Positions 15,644 to 21,057 of a DNA stretch of 30,808 bases are shown one piece after another. Location: IMG/VR virus record IMGVR_UViG_3300005824_000036, positions 1-30,808 of that record; one strand, 5' to 3'. Each line of letters begins with the position of its first letter. Positions within the stretch are counted from its first letter, which is position 1. Made by a program: the position numbers and the translations under genes. This DNA comes from a virus. Under the pieces are notes generated by a model. The model searched no databases, was not told the DNA's origin, and was given only the letters and a program-made list of their open reading frames with translations.

Positions 15644-15675
15644 AGCACCCTCCTGTCATTGCTTGGGTATGGCAT
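15640..15675 (-). CDS. Candidate 11-residue leader peptide coupled to the helicase
   Basis: A tiny ORF, MPYPSNDRRVL, whose start is preceded by GAGGATACTGAAATG, close to the ribosome binding block used by other early genes. Its stop overlaps the helicase start (CTATGATC gives TGA and ATG). The helicase has its own AGGAGG 5-10 bases upstream, inside the leader codons. It could set helicase translation by coupling. The peptide itself may have no function. Confidence 0.45.
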   Translation of the reverse strand: MPYPSNDRRVL

Positions 15676-15698
15676 TTCAGTATCCTCATGTTGTGATC

Positions 15699-15717
15699 GT
15701 CATGTCTCACATGACAA
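15699..15717. promoter_or_regulatory. Palindromic operator at the helicase promoter
   Basis: The plus-strand element GTCATGTCTCACATGACAA contains a perfect inverted repeat GTCATGT, CTC, ACATGAC (15699-15715). It starts at the -10 and covers the expected transcription start. A second copy matching 16 of 19 positions lies at 20346-20364, also at a leftward promoter start. A shared regulator is likely; the sites make repression more likely than activation. Confidence 0.55.
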
Positions 15718-15722
15718 GTATA
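15717..15722 (-). promoter_or_regulatory. Candidate -10 of the helicase operon promoter
   Basis: Read leftward, TATACT at 15722-15717, giving a start near 15710. The 17-base upstream position falls in the T-run of the terminator at 15739-15762, so the -35 is poor. An activator or phage factor may be needed, or transcription may reach the helicase by read-through. Confidence 0.35.
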
Positions 15723-15738
15723 GCCCTTTTAATGGGCA

Positions 15739-15762
15739 GAAAAAAGCCCCGGTTAAGGGGCT
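15739..15762 (-). terminator. Intrinsic terminator before the helicase operon
   Basis: Read leftward: AGCCCC, loop TTAACC, GGGGCT, then a run of six or seven T. This is a strong Rho-independent terminator at the end of the 129-residue gene transcript. It separates the early accessory genes from the helicase operon. Confidence 0.85.
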
Positions 15763-15772
15763 GAGTGGCGAG

Positions 15773-16162
15773 TTATTCGGGTGGGTAAGTGAGCCGGTGA
15801 ACCGTCTCGGTCAGTTCATCGACCTGAGCCCTCAGTTCAGCGATCTGTTTATCCTGACTGACAATCATTAATCGTTGTGCCTCAAACTTCTGATCGTTCG
15901 ATGGCTTGACGGGATCCGGCTTGGCAAAGCGTTCCCGGCTGGGTGCCTTCGGTTTATTGAATTTACGCTGGGACTTTTTGAGTTGCTGCTCACAAACTTT
16001 GCAGACAGCACGGGTGGGGTGATCGGTGGATCTCCAGTTGCTTACCTTGAGCGTTCCGCCGTCCATCGTTCCGTTTTTCCAGCATCGGCAGTAGGTGTCG
16101 TCACCGTTGAGAATGTGGCACTTGAGGTTTTCACGGCCATTGATTCGGGTTATGTAGATCAT
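15773..16162 (-). CDS. Hypothetical protein with Cys pairs and C-terminal coiled coil
   Basis: A 129-residue basic protein. Cysteines and a histidine occur at C-H (about 15-16), CRC (25-27) and CKVC (about 53-57), which could bind zinc. A Lys/Pro-rich linker (about 60-90) leads to a coiled-coil-like tail (RLMIVSQDKQIAELRAQVDELTETVHRL). The start follows GAGGATTTTGGAATG, a variant of the shared early ribosome binding block. It ends 11 bases before the terminator. It is not a family I recognise; a small DNA- or RNA-binding protein is plausible. Confidence 0.6.
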   Translation of the reverse strand: MIYITRINGRENLKCHILNGDDTYCRCWKNGTMDGGTLKVSNWRSTDHPTRAVCKVCEQQLKKSQRKFNKPKAPSRERFAKPDPVKPSNDQKFEAQRLMIVSQDKQIAELRAQVDELTETVHRLTYPPE

Positions 16163-16551
16163 TCCAAAATCCTCGATTTTTTGGGGGTCTATAGGTACTT
16201 AGTAGTAAGTTATCTTGTTAGCTGTTTTTGCTTTTTCCACATCCCCCCCAGCCCCGCAGCCGTTTTTTGTGGCGTGCAAGTAGTGGGCTAGGGGGTATAA
16301 CCATGGCTTTTCACCATAGTCAGCAACGGCATTTCAAAAATTAGAAGGCACTGTACCCGATCTCATGACACTCACCGTTGCAACCCAGCCTTGTCGATCA
16401 GCCGAGAATCCGAGTGTCAATCAAGTGTTATTCCGGTACGATCCCGCTTGTGCTACAACCCAGATACCGGCACTCGAGGCGCGGTCATCGTGGTACGCAG
16501 GGGATTAAGCCAGTCGTCCACGCTTGTTGCGCGTCTCTACTGGTCTTGGGT
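16163..16551. other. Gene-poor stretch with promoter-like sites
   Basis: No convincing gene is seen. Near the 5' end of the minus-strand gene there is a possible -10 (TATAGA, 16193-16188, leftward) and an inverted repeat ACTTA, GTAG, TAAGT at 16197-16210, perhaps an operator. The leftward strand has a 13-codon frame (15 bases of TTTTTGAAATG-like lead without GAGG) at about 16331, which may be a decayed copy of the shared start block. The remainder, about 16340-16550, has no recognisable feature beyond short GC-rich inverted repeats. Confidence 0.4.
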
Positions 16552-16580
16552 TTGCTGACTTGAGAGGGAGATGTTAGAAT
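16552..16580 (+). promoter_or_regulatory. Promoter of a candidate small RNA
   Basis: TTGCTG at 16552-16557, exactly 17 bases, then TAGAAT at 16575-16580 preceded by TG one base upstream (extended -10). No good coding frame follows. The expected start is near 16587. Confidence 0.6.
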
Positions 16581-16586
16581 CATCCT

Positions 16587-16691
16587 TCTGGTGGCAGCGA
16601 AACCTTACCAGATGTGACTCAGGCTACACTAACCCCTTTGTGCAGTCAAGAGTCAGAAAAAAACCCCGGCCTAGACTCCGGGGTTTTTTTT
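16587..16691 (+). ncRNA. Candidate structured small RNA, about 105 nt
   Basis: The segment runs from a good sigma70 promoter to a strong intrinsic terminator, with no useful coding frame. Predicted stems: CTGGT (16588-16592) with ACCAG (16607-16611); GACTC (16616-16620) with GAGTC (16650-16654), enclosing a CAC/GTG stem; then the terminator stem-loop with its T-run. Promoter, compact paired segments and terminator are the layout of a regulatory small RNA. A target cannot be named. It is transcribed opposite to the flanking early genes. Confidence 0.55.
16657..16691. terminator. Bidirectional intrinsic terminator
   Basis: CCCCGG (16664-16669), an eight-base loop and CCGGGG (16678-16683) are flanked by a run of seven A on the left and eight T on the right. 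Both strands therefore end in a stem plus T-tract. It serves the small RNA on the plus strand and the small membrane-protein operon on the minus strand. Confidence 0.9.
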
Positions 16692-16693
16692 GC

Positions 16694-16798
16694 CTACTCA
16701 CCGGCAAACCACCTCAGCAGAAAGTACCCTACAATCAGGCACTTGGCGATGATGTACCCGTAGTAGATCAGGGCCTCGCCCCACTCGTGCTTATCCAT
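16694..16798 (-). CDS. 34-residue membrane peptide
   Basis: Starts at the ATG of ATGGATAA, so the start overlaps the previous stop by eight bases, and the stop lies three bases before the A-run of the terminator. The peptide begins MDKHEWGEALIYYGYII and has a hydrophobic segment (about 9-30, containing AKCLIVGYFLL) that can span a membrane, with charged ends. It is too short for confident family assignment. A holin-like, toxin-like or membrane-accessory role are all possible. Confidence 0.5.
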   Translation of the reverse strand: MDKHEWGEALIYYGYIIAKCLIVGYFLLRWFAGE

Positions 16799-16952
16799 GG
16801 GGCACCTCCATCACGGCCCACCAGAGCACGATGTATACCCACATGACCAGCAGGATCACGGCTCCGCCGATCACCTGCCATGCCATGGTGGCTGCTGCTT
16901 TCAATCGCTGGATCCGGTTGGATGGTTGGATGTAGCGGTTACGTTTACTCAT
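16791..16952 (-). CDS. 53-residue single-span membrane protein
   Basis: The frame extends upstream, but the ATG at 16952 in ATGAGTAA overlaps the previous stop by eight bases and gives a sensible protein: a basic N terminus (MSKRNRYIQPSNRIQRLKAAA), one strong transmembrane segment (about 24-48, with AWQVIGGAVILLVMWVYIVLWW), and a short tail. By the positive-inside rule the N terminus should face the cytoplasm. It is paired with the next membrane peptide in an overlapping chain, so the two may work together. Family unknown. Confidence 0.6.
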   Translation of the reverse strand: MSKRNRYIQPSNRIQRLKAAATMAWQVIGGAVILLVMWVYIVLWWAVMEVPHG

Positions 16953-17298
16953 GCCACAACCCTGCCTGCCGATCGTCCTCGTACTTCTGGGCGATCCGCT
17001 CCGACTCGTTGATGACCCACTCGCGCACTGCCATGCGGATATCCTCGAGTTCCGTTGCTGAGTGCAGGTAGGCCGGGTTGAACCGCCTGTGTGGCTTGTA
17101 ATCCACGTACAGTTCATCCGGCAGGACGACCGGCTCACCGATCAGGTCCATGGCCTGCTCCCACTCCTCCAGCGTAACGATTGATCTGAATCCTTCGGCC
17201 AGCAGGCACGGGGGCAGGTTACACTCTGCCTCGTTCCTGTTTTCACTGGTCGGGGTTGCTGCGTCCGGGATCTCCGGCGGCAGGAATCGCTCGTCCAT
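16945..17298 (-). CDS. Hypothetical early protein
   Basis: A 117-residue acidic protein starting at the ATG that overlaps the previous stop (TAATG). Residues about 45-80 (EEWEQAMDLIGEPVVLPDELYVDY) and a C-terminal helix (ELEDIRMAVREWVINESERIAQKYEDD) are the only clear segments; the first 35 residues are Pro/Glu/Asn-rich and perhaps unstructured. No motif is recognised. It is the second gene of a four-gene leftward operon ending at the bidirectional terminator. Confidence 0.6.
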   Translation of the reverse strand: MDERFLPPEIPDAATPTSENRNEAECNLPPCLLAEGFRSIVTLEEWEQAMDLIGEPVVLPDELYVDYKPHRRFNPAYLHSATELEDIRMAVREWVINESERIAQKYEDDRQAGLWHE

Positions 17299-17576
17299 TA
17301 CACGTCCTCCTTATCAATTTCACCAAAGCTAATGTAATCAGCCTCACTTTCACGGGCTGGCCTGATCAGGTCGTAGTCCCCATCAGTACCCGCGGTCTTG
17401 CCATCGGCATCCCAGTACATGTTCAGGGCCCCGGCACAGACGATCGACAGGTAGCCCAGATAGGGGTATGAACTGTCCTCCCCACCATCGTGCTCGATTA
17501 CCAAAACGATCCGGCCACAGCGAGTGACCCACAGGGTACCCGGGTGAAAATCGTGTCCATTTATCGTGTGTTTCAT
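17298..17576 (-). CDS. Hypothetical early protein
   Basis: A 92-residue protein, first gene of the leftward four-gene set 17576 to 16694. The start is preceded by GAGGATTTTGAAATG, the shared early ribosome binding block. The N-terminal half is beta-like (TLWVTRCGRIVLVIEHDG), with an acidic C-terminal tail (EIDKEDV). I recognise no family. A repeated two-hairpin element lies just upstream. Confidence 0.6.
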   Translation of the reverse strand: MKHTINGHDFHPGTLWVTRCGRIVLVIEHDGGEDSSYPYLGYLSIVCAGALNMYWDADGKTAGTDGDYDLIRPARESEADYISFGEIDKEDV

Positions 17577-17596
17577 TTCAAAATCCTCATTTAAAC

Positions 17597-17640
17597 GATG
17601 CGATAGTGCATCAGCTTACCCCCTCCTCCGAAGGGGCAAG
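17597..17640 (-). repeat. Two-hairpin intergenic element, copy 1
   Basis: Short stem GATGC / GCATC (17597-17601, 17608-17612) followed by a larger stem CTTACCCC / GGGGCAAG (17615-17622, 17633-17640) with one A-C mismatch. It lies between the DUF932-like stop and the next start block. See copies 2-4 for the shared plan. Confidence 0.6.
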
Positions 17641-17648
17641 GTGCTGTA

Positions 17649-18401
17649 CTATGCGGCTGCTTGAAAGCTGGGAGTGAACCCAGTCTCGGCATCCATGATG
17701 GCCTGCAGTTCGATCGTGCGGCGTGGCATATCGTGGGGTGGTGCCCCCTTCAATGCTTCCGTGCAGGCATTGAACAATCGCCATGCGCGGCGTGGTCCGT
17801 GATCGACCCGGGGCTCATACCACTCGGTCACCAGCTTGTCGAAACGACTGGTGTTGATGGCATCGCGCCGGATCATCTCGATCATCAGGCGATCGGCCCG
17901 GGCATCCGTGAGTTTGAAATCCCGGTAAACCTCGAACCGCTGGTCCTGAACATAGGACATGGCCTTGGTCTGGCCCACGCCGGCAGCGACCAGATCCGGC
18001 AGATCTCGCAGGATGTGCGTGGTGTGCTTGCGCCCGATGACCACCTCTGCCGAATAGCTGAGGTTGTCACACAGGAACACGTAGGCCCCAAACAGCACGG
18101 TCGCGGCAAAAGCCTTGTCGTAACTGTTACGTACGCCCATAACCAGTGCGTGCTCATCCTGCTGGGATCCGTTCATCAACTGGACCATGCTGAAACTGCG
18201 CTGGCCGTTGCGGGTCAGGCTGTGAACCTGAGATCCGAAGGTGAACCCAACATCCCTCATTTTGTTCTCGACCAGATCGATGAAGTGGTCGTGAGCAATG
18301 GGCTGGTAGGTGTCAGTGGCCTCAGGCATGGGTGCCAGTGCCAGTTCGCTGCGATCTACTGCTGTGGCTCCACAGTGGAGTACCAAATTTGCGTTTTTCA
18401 T
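17649..18401 (-). CDS. DUF932-like phage/plasmid protein
   Basis: I start at the ATG at 18401, preceded by GAGGAAATTGAAA; an upstream start at 18440 has no such site. The 250-residue protein fits the DUF932 family found in phages and conjugative plasmids: VMGVRNSYDKAFAATVLFGAYVFLCDNLSYSAEVVIGRKHTTHILRD, where the GAxVFxCDNLxFSxE and KHT blocks are diagnostic, followed by a helical C terminus. The function is unknown; these genes are early, accessory and often near replication or anti-defence islands. It is the largest gene of the early accessory cluster. Confidence 0.78.
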   Translation of the reverse strand: MKNANLVLHCGATAVDRSELALAPMPEATDTYQPIAHDHFIDLVENKMRDVGFTFGSQVHSLTRNGQRSFSMVQLMNGSQQDEHALVMGVRNSYDKAFAATVLFGAYVFLCDNLSYSAEVVIGRKHTTHILRDLPDLVAAGVGQTKAMSYVQDQRFEVYRDFKLTDARADRLMIEMIRRDAINTSRFDKLVTEWYEPRVDHGPRRAWRLFNACTEALKGAPPHDMPRRTIELQAIMDAETGFTPSFQAAA

Positions 18402-18422
18402 TTTCAATTTCCTCTGATTAAA

Positions 18423-18464
18423 GTATCGGATTGATACCATCGTGCCCCCTCAGAGAAGGGGCAC
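18423..18464 (-). repeat. Two-hairpin intergenic element, copy 2
   Basis: Short stem GTATC / GATAC (18423-18427, 18433-18437) then stem GTGCCCC / GGGGCAC (18442-18448, 18458-18464). Nearly the same short stem occurs in copy 4. It lies between the 103-residue gene and the DUF932-like start block. Confidence 0.65.
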
Positions 18465-18471
18465 TGTGCTA

Positions 18472-18783
18472 TCAACTTTGCTCGATCGCCGCCTTGCCAC
18501 GGGCTGCTTTCACCCGTGGCCCACGTTTGGTTTTGCCCTGAACGTACAGAACCGTGTCGACCTTGATCAGCTTTTCGGGATCCACCTCAGGCACATAATT
18601 GCCGATGCGATACTTGGCATCACTGGGCAGCAGCACTTTATAGACGCTGTACCCACGGGGCTGCATGTAAGTGCATTCCCGATCAGCAGCCTCCTGCAGT
18701 CGGATGCATTCACGCAGGCTTGCGTTCGTGGTCCAGTTGGAGGCGGATGATGTGAAGAAGTGGTAATCACGCTGTTGGGACAT
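18472..18783 (-). CDS. Hypothetical early protein
   Basis: A 103-residue basic protein with AAGGAAATTGAAATG at its start. The C terminus (QGKTKRGPRVKAARGKAAIEQS) is Lys/Arg-rich and may bind nucleic acid; the middle (YSVYKVLLPSDAKYRIGNYVPEVD) is beta-like. No family is recognised. It is flanked on both sides by two-hairpin elements. Confidence 0.6.
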   Translation of the reverse strand: MSQQRDYHFFTSSASNWTTNASLRECIRLQEAADRECTYMQPRGYSVYKVLLPSDAKYRIGNYVPEVDPEKLIKVDTVLYVQGKTKRGPRVKAARGKAAIEQS

Positions 18784-18802
18784 TTCAATTTCCTTGTTAA
18801 GC

Positions 18803-18844
18803 CGGCAAAGGTGCCGTGCTAACCCCCTCGAGTGAAGGGGCTAG
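18803..18844 (-). repeat. Two-hairpin intergenic element, copy 3
   Basis: Short stem CGGCA / TGCCG (18803-18807, 18812-18816) then stem CTAACCCC / GGGGCTAG (18819-18826, 18837-18844) with the same single A-C mismatch position as copy 1. The short stem sequence differs from other copies but stays paired. Confidence 0.65.
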
Positions 18845-18853
18845 ACCAGACCT

Positions 18854-19144
18854 TTACTGGGCCAGAAAATCCTTAGCCCACTGTTGAAAACACTCATCAC
18901 GGTCGCGGATTGAGCGGCCCACGATCGCGCCCCCCAGTTGAGAAACCCGGTGGTGGAGTGCTTTTTCCATGGCTGTGATACCCGACTTAGCTACCGGGTA
19001 TTTATCCACGCCATGCAAGGCGCACATGATCTGTACCCGGCGTTTTCTGTTGGCATCGCCAGACAGGCTCCAGACGGTAAAGTATCCCCGGCTGGACTCG
19101 GATAACAGGGTGAGTGCTTCCTTTGTTTGTGCTTCGATATTCAT
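18854..19144 (-). CDS. Hypothetical early protein
   Basis: A 96-residue protein with the GAGGAAATTGAAATG start block. It is helical and basic in the middle (SGDANRKRRVQIMCALHGVDKYPVAKSGI, then MEKALHHRVSQLGG) and could be a small nucleic-acid-binding or host-takeover factor. No family is recognised. It lies between copies 3 and 4 of the hairpin element. Confidence 0.6.
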   Translation of the reverse strand: MNIEAQTKEALTLLSESSRGYFTVWSLSGDANRKRRVQIMCALHGVDKYPVAKSGITAMEKALHHRVSQLGGAIVGRSIRDRDECFQQWAKDFLAQ

Positions 19145-19162
19145 TTCAATTTCCTCGGCTCA

Positions 19163-19205
19163 GTATCGGATTGATACCAGTTTGCCCCCTCAATGAAGGG
19201 GCAAA
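19163..19205 (-). repeat. Two-hairpin intergenic element, copy 4
   Basis: Short stem GTATC / GATAC (19163-19167, 19173-19177) then a perfect 8-bp stem TTTGCCCC / GGGGCAAA (19181-19188, 19198-19205). No T-tract follows, so it is not a standard terminator. Confidence 0.7.
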
Positions 19206-19211
19206 TAGCTA

Positions 19212-19604
19212 TCACTCGTCAAGGTCAACTATGTTGGTCATTCGTGGGTCATTGGTGTCGTCATCGACCTCGATCCACGGGCCTTGCTCGGATTTTTCTA
19301 TGGCAATTTCCTCGGCATCATCCTCGTCATCCGCCTCGACCACGATCCGCTTGACATAAATGATTTCCTTGGTGACCGTCACCTCGAACCGTTTCTGCAC
19401 ATCAGGCAGGAGTTCCGGGTCGAATCGGTAGGGTGCTATGTCGCTATCCATAAACTCGATGTCACCATCGCTGTTAGCGGTTTCGCGCCAGCCCTTCACC
19501 CACGACCGGGCCTCAATGAGGGTTTCCCGCACGGCTGTGTAACAGTTCAACTCTGTCTCGCCCTTTACCTTGTAGGCAATACTTGCTGCGTATAAAACTT
19601 TCAT
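19212..19604 (-). CDS. Hypothetical acidic early protein
   Basis: A 130-residue protein with the GAGGAAATTGAAATG start block. The N-terminal half is mixed alpha/beta (KVLYAASIAYKVKG, TAVRETLIEARSWVKGW); the C-terminal part is strongly acidic (VVEADDEDDAEEIAIEKSEQGPWIEVDDDTND). Acidic small phage proteins often bind host nucleic-acid-binding proteins or mimic DNA; that is inference only. No family is recognised. Confidence 0.6.
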   Translation of the reverse strand: MKVLYAASIAYKVKGETELNCYTAVRETLIEARSWVKGWRETANSDGDIEFMDSDIAPYRFDPELLPDVQKRFEVTVTKEIIYVKRIVVEADDEDDAEEIAIEKSEQGPWIEVDDDTNDPRMTNIVDLDE

Positions 19605-19628
19605 TTCAATTTCCTCAGTTATCGACCA

Positions 19629-19677
19629 AGAGCGGCCGTGCCAGCCTGCTATAATTAACAGGCTGGACCAGTGCTCT
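19629..19677 (-). repeat. Cruciform-like intergenic element, divergent copy 5
   Basis: Outer stem AGAGC / GCTCT (19629-19633, 19673-19677) around an inner perfect stem CCAGCCTG / CAGGCTGG (19641-19648, 19659-19666). It fills the same place between a stop and a GAGGAAATTGAAATG block but lacks the CCCC/GGGG core, so it may be a different variant. Confidence 0.45.
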
Positions 19678-19680
19678 CGT

Positions 19681-19992
19681 TTACAGATCTCGCATGGTTT
19701 TTAGTGCAGAATTCAGGTCATCAATGCACTGCTTGGCGAAGGCTCGTAATGTACGGGCTGTGGCATAGTCGCCAGCCCGGTTCATGACGATTTTTTCAAG
19801 CCGTTTGGCAGTCAGTTCGGAGACAATCTGCGGATCCAGATTGGGGTACAGCTTGCCGTTTATGGTGTTATACGACCGCCCAGCCAGTTCGATCACCCAC
19901 TCGTGGGGTTTCGCGTTCTGGTGGATCTCACGCATTTTCACCCGTGCAAGTTGCAGTTCCAGTTTGGCTTGTTCCAGTACAGGGTTGGTCAT
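19681..19992 (-). CDS. Hypothetical helical protein, first of the leftward early block
   Basis: A 103-residue protein starting at the ATG at 19992, after GAGGAAATTGAAA; a TTG two codons earlier is less likely. It is helical, with EQAKLELQLARVKMREIHQN at the N terminus and RTLRAFAKQCIDDLNSALKTMRDL at the C terminus. No known family is recognised. It is the first clear gene after the strong leftward promoter at 20369-20397. Confidence 0.6.
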   Translation of the reverse strand: MTNPVLEQAKLELQLARVKMREIHQNAKPHEWVIELAGRSYNTINGKLYPNLDPQIVSELTAKRLEKIVMNRAGDYATARTLRAFAKQCIDDLNSALKTMRDL

Positions 19993-20009
19993 TTTCAATT
20001 TCCTCAGTA

Positions 20010-20073
20010 GATGCCAATTGCATCAGCAAAAGCCCTCGTTTGAAGGCCCTTGATGATGCCCCCCCGGAGGGGG
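20010..20073 (-). repeat. Two-hairpin intergenic element, copy 6
   Basis: Short stem GATGC / GCATC (20010-20014, 20020-20024), then an imperfect stem around 20029-20050, then CCCCC / GGGGG (20060-20064, 20069-20073). The first short stem matches copy 1; the second stem is shifted further from the start codon than in copies 1-4. Confidence 0.45.
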
Positions 20074-20341
20074 ACAGCATAAGGAAAAGGATTGAAAAGC
20101 TACTCACTACCCACCGCCGTTTGTTGGCCTCCAACTTAGCCCCGCATGAATAGTGCAGGGTTCAGGTTCTGTCCCGGGTTGTCCCGGGAGGTGCTTTTGC
20201 AGTGCCATGACTGCGAGGCCTGTTTTCGACCTCCACCTGTATCTTGGTGCGCTTTCCCCCCGCACGCATTCCGATCACGCTCTGGGGGTTCAGCCTTGCG
20301 GCTGGCGGTCCGGATGTCTCCGGTATCGGGCCCCGTGCCCG
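20074..20341. other. Early leader region, no convincing gene
   Basis: GC-rich leader between the strong leftward promoter and the first clear gene. It holds a direct repeat of GTCCCGGG (around 20170-20189), a CAGCC/GGCTG hairpin near 20292, and a minus-strand frame of 62 codons (20350-20162) that starts about 12 bases after the predicted transcription start. That frame is Arg/Pro-rich, lacks a good ribosome binding site, and I do not call it a gene. Confidence 0.35.
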
Positions 20342-20345
20342 GTCA

Positions 20346-20364
20346 GTCATGACTCAACTGACAA
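20346..20364. promoter_or_regulatory. Palindromic operator at the strong leftward promoter
   Basis: Plus-strand GTCATGACTCAACTGACAA matches the helicase-promoter element at 15699-15717 in 16 of 19 positions. It also overlaps a longer inverted repeat, GTCAGT / ACTGAC at 20342-20362. It sits at the predicted transcription start. Confidence 0.6.
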
Positions 20365-20368
20365 AACG

Positions 20369-20397
20369 ATTTTAAATGAACGGCAACAGGATGTCAA
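20369..20397 (-). promoter_or_regulatory. Strong sigma70-like leftward early promoter
   Basis: Read leftward: perfect TTGACA (20397-20392), 17 bases, TAAAAT (20374-20369), the best promoter match in the window. The start should be near 20362. It faces the early block of small genes from 19992 to 16694. Confidence 0.75.
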
Positions 20398-20487
20398 CAC
20401 TTATCGCACAGTTTAAATCAGAGGGTAGAATGAAAAGCCAATAACAGCAGTGCATAAGGTACTGACAAATAAAACATGACATAGGGG

Positions 20488-20516
20488 TTGCACCACGATT
20501 CTAATTGTGAGACAAT
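20488..20516 (+). promoter_or_regulatory. Candidate rightward promoter with overlapping palindromes
   Basis: TTGCAC at 20488-20493, 17 bases, GACAAT at 20511-20516. Two overlapping palindromes cover the -10: ATTGT-GAG-ACAAT (20504-20516) and ACAATC-TT-GATTGT (20512-20525). The TGTGAGACA core also appears in the helicase operator (minus strand). A regulator binding here would control rightward transcription toward the terminase genes. Confidence 0.4.
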
Positions 20517-20582
20517 CTTGATTGTTCGGTGAGCGAAACGCCCCGGACGGTGCTCTCTCAAAGGGCGGAGGTGATTCCAAGG

Positions 20583-20798
20583 ATGGAAACACGAGTGACG
20601 ATGCGGAGATTGGTTTCTCCCTCTCGACGGCCCCCTCCCCAGCAGCACAGGCAACAAGGTTCCTTAACAATACGGCAGCAAGGCAACCCCCCAAACGCGG
20701 AGGCTTGCAGGCATCGACGCAACGTGAGATTGAATCCACAACGGCGCAGACTATTGCAGTTCACGAAGTACCGGCTAGGCGAGAAAGTGAACCCATAG
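20583..20798 (+). CDS. Possible small very basic protein
   Basis: A 71-residue frame with 15 Arg and 2 Lys and only 3 acidic residues, rich in Gln and Pro. A near-perfect Shine-Dalgarno, GGAGGTGA (20567-20574), lies eight bases before the ATG. Against it: Arg-rich shadow frames are common in GC-rich DNA, and another frame also reads through. If real, it would bind nucleic acid. Low confidence. Confidence 0.3.
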   Translation: METRVTMRRLVSPSRRPPPQQHRQQGSLTIRQQGNPPNAEACRHRRNVRLNPQRRRLLQFTKYRLGEKVNP

Positions 20799-20813
20799 AT
20801 AGACGGCTGAAAA

Positions 20814-20822
20814 TGGTATAAT
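20814..20822 (+). promoter_or_regulatory. Extended -10 promoter toward the late genes
   Basis: TGGTATAAT: a perfect TATAAT with TG one base upstream. The -35 region (CATAGA) is weak, as is common with extended -10 promoters. A start near 20829 would read the packaging and virion genes. Confidence 0.55.
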
Positions 20823-20869
20823 CAAAGGGCGCAAACAGGCTTGCAGGCTTACGGAATAAAGGTGATGGA

Positions 20870-20986
20870 ATGCACGCTACCTGCTGGCCTAGCACGGCCG
20901 GTGAGCACGCAAACCAGATCCGATACATTCACGAGTGTTTTCGGGTGATTTTCGGCAGAATCTGGAAGCCACCCAAAAGCACTTAA
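20870..20986 (+). CDS. Small protein in the late leader
   Basis: A 38-residue frame starting 41 bases after the predicted transcription start of the late promoter, with AAAGGTGA four bases before its ATG. The peptide starts MHATCWPSTAGEHANQIRYI and continues with HECFRVIFGRIWKPPKST; it is amphipathic and basic. It may be the first gene of the rightward unit or a leader peptide. No family is recognised. Confidence 0.4.
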   Translation: MHATCWPSTAGEHANQIRYIHECFRVIFGRIWKPPKST

Positions 20987-21033
20987 CCACCACTACCCTG
21001 TAGACCAGCACGCAATAGAGCGTAAACAGCCAA

Positions 21034-21057
21034 CAGGAGGCCACACAGGAGGCCACA
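21034..21057. repeat. Tandem 12-bp repeat
   Basis: Two head-to-tail copies of CAGGAGGCCACA upstream of the terminase genes. They contain AGGAGG and could act as ribosome binding or protein binding sites; the short frame after them is not convincing. Confidence 0.4.

Noticed and set aside
16163-16551. tRNA or CRISPR in the gene-poor stretch
   Set aside because: No cloverleaf or spaced direct repeats could be drawn.
20162-20350. A 62-codon minus-strand frame in the early leader
   Set aside because: Arg/Pro-rich with no clear ribosome binding site; I could not support a family, so it is mentioned only in the leader entry.
20522-20821. A 99-codon plus-strand frame starting with TTG in the control region
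   Set aside because: No ribosome binding site at the start; it overlaps another, better-signalled frame. Neither is convincing, so only the latter is listed at low confidence.
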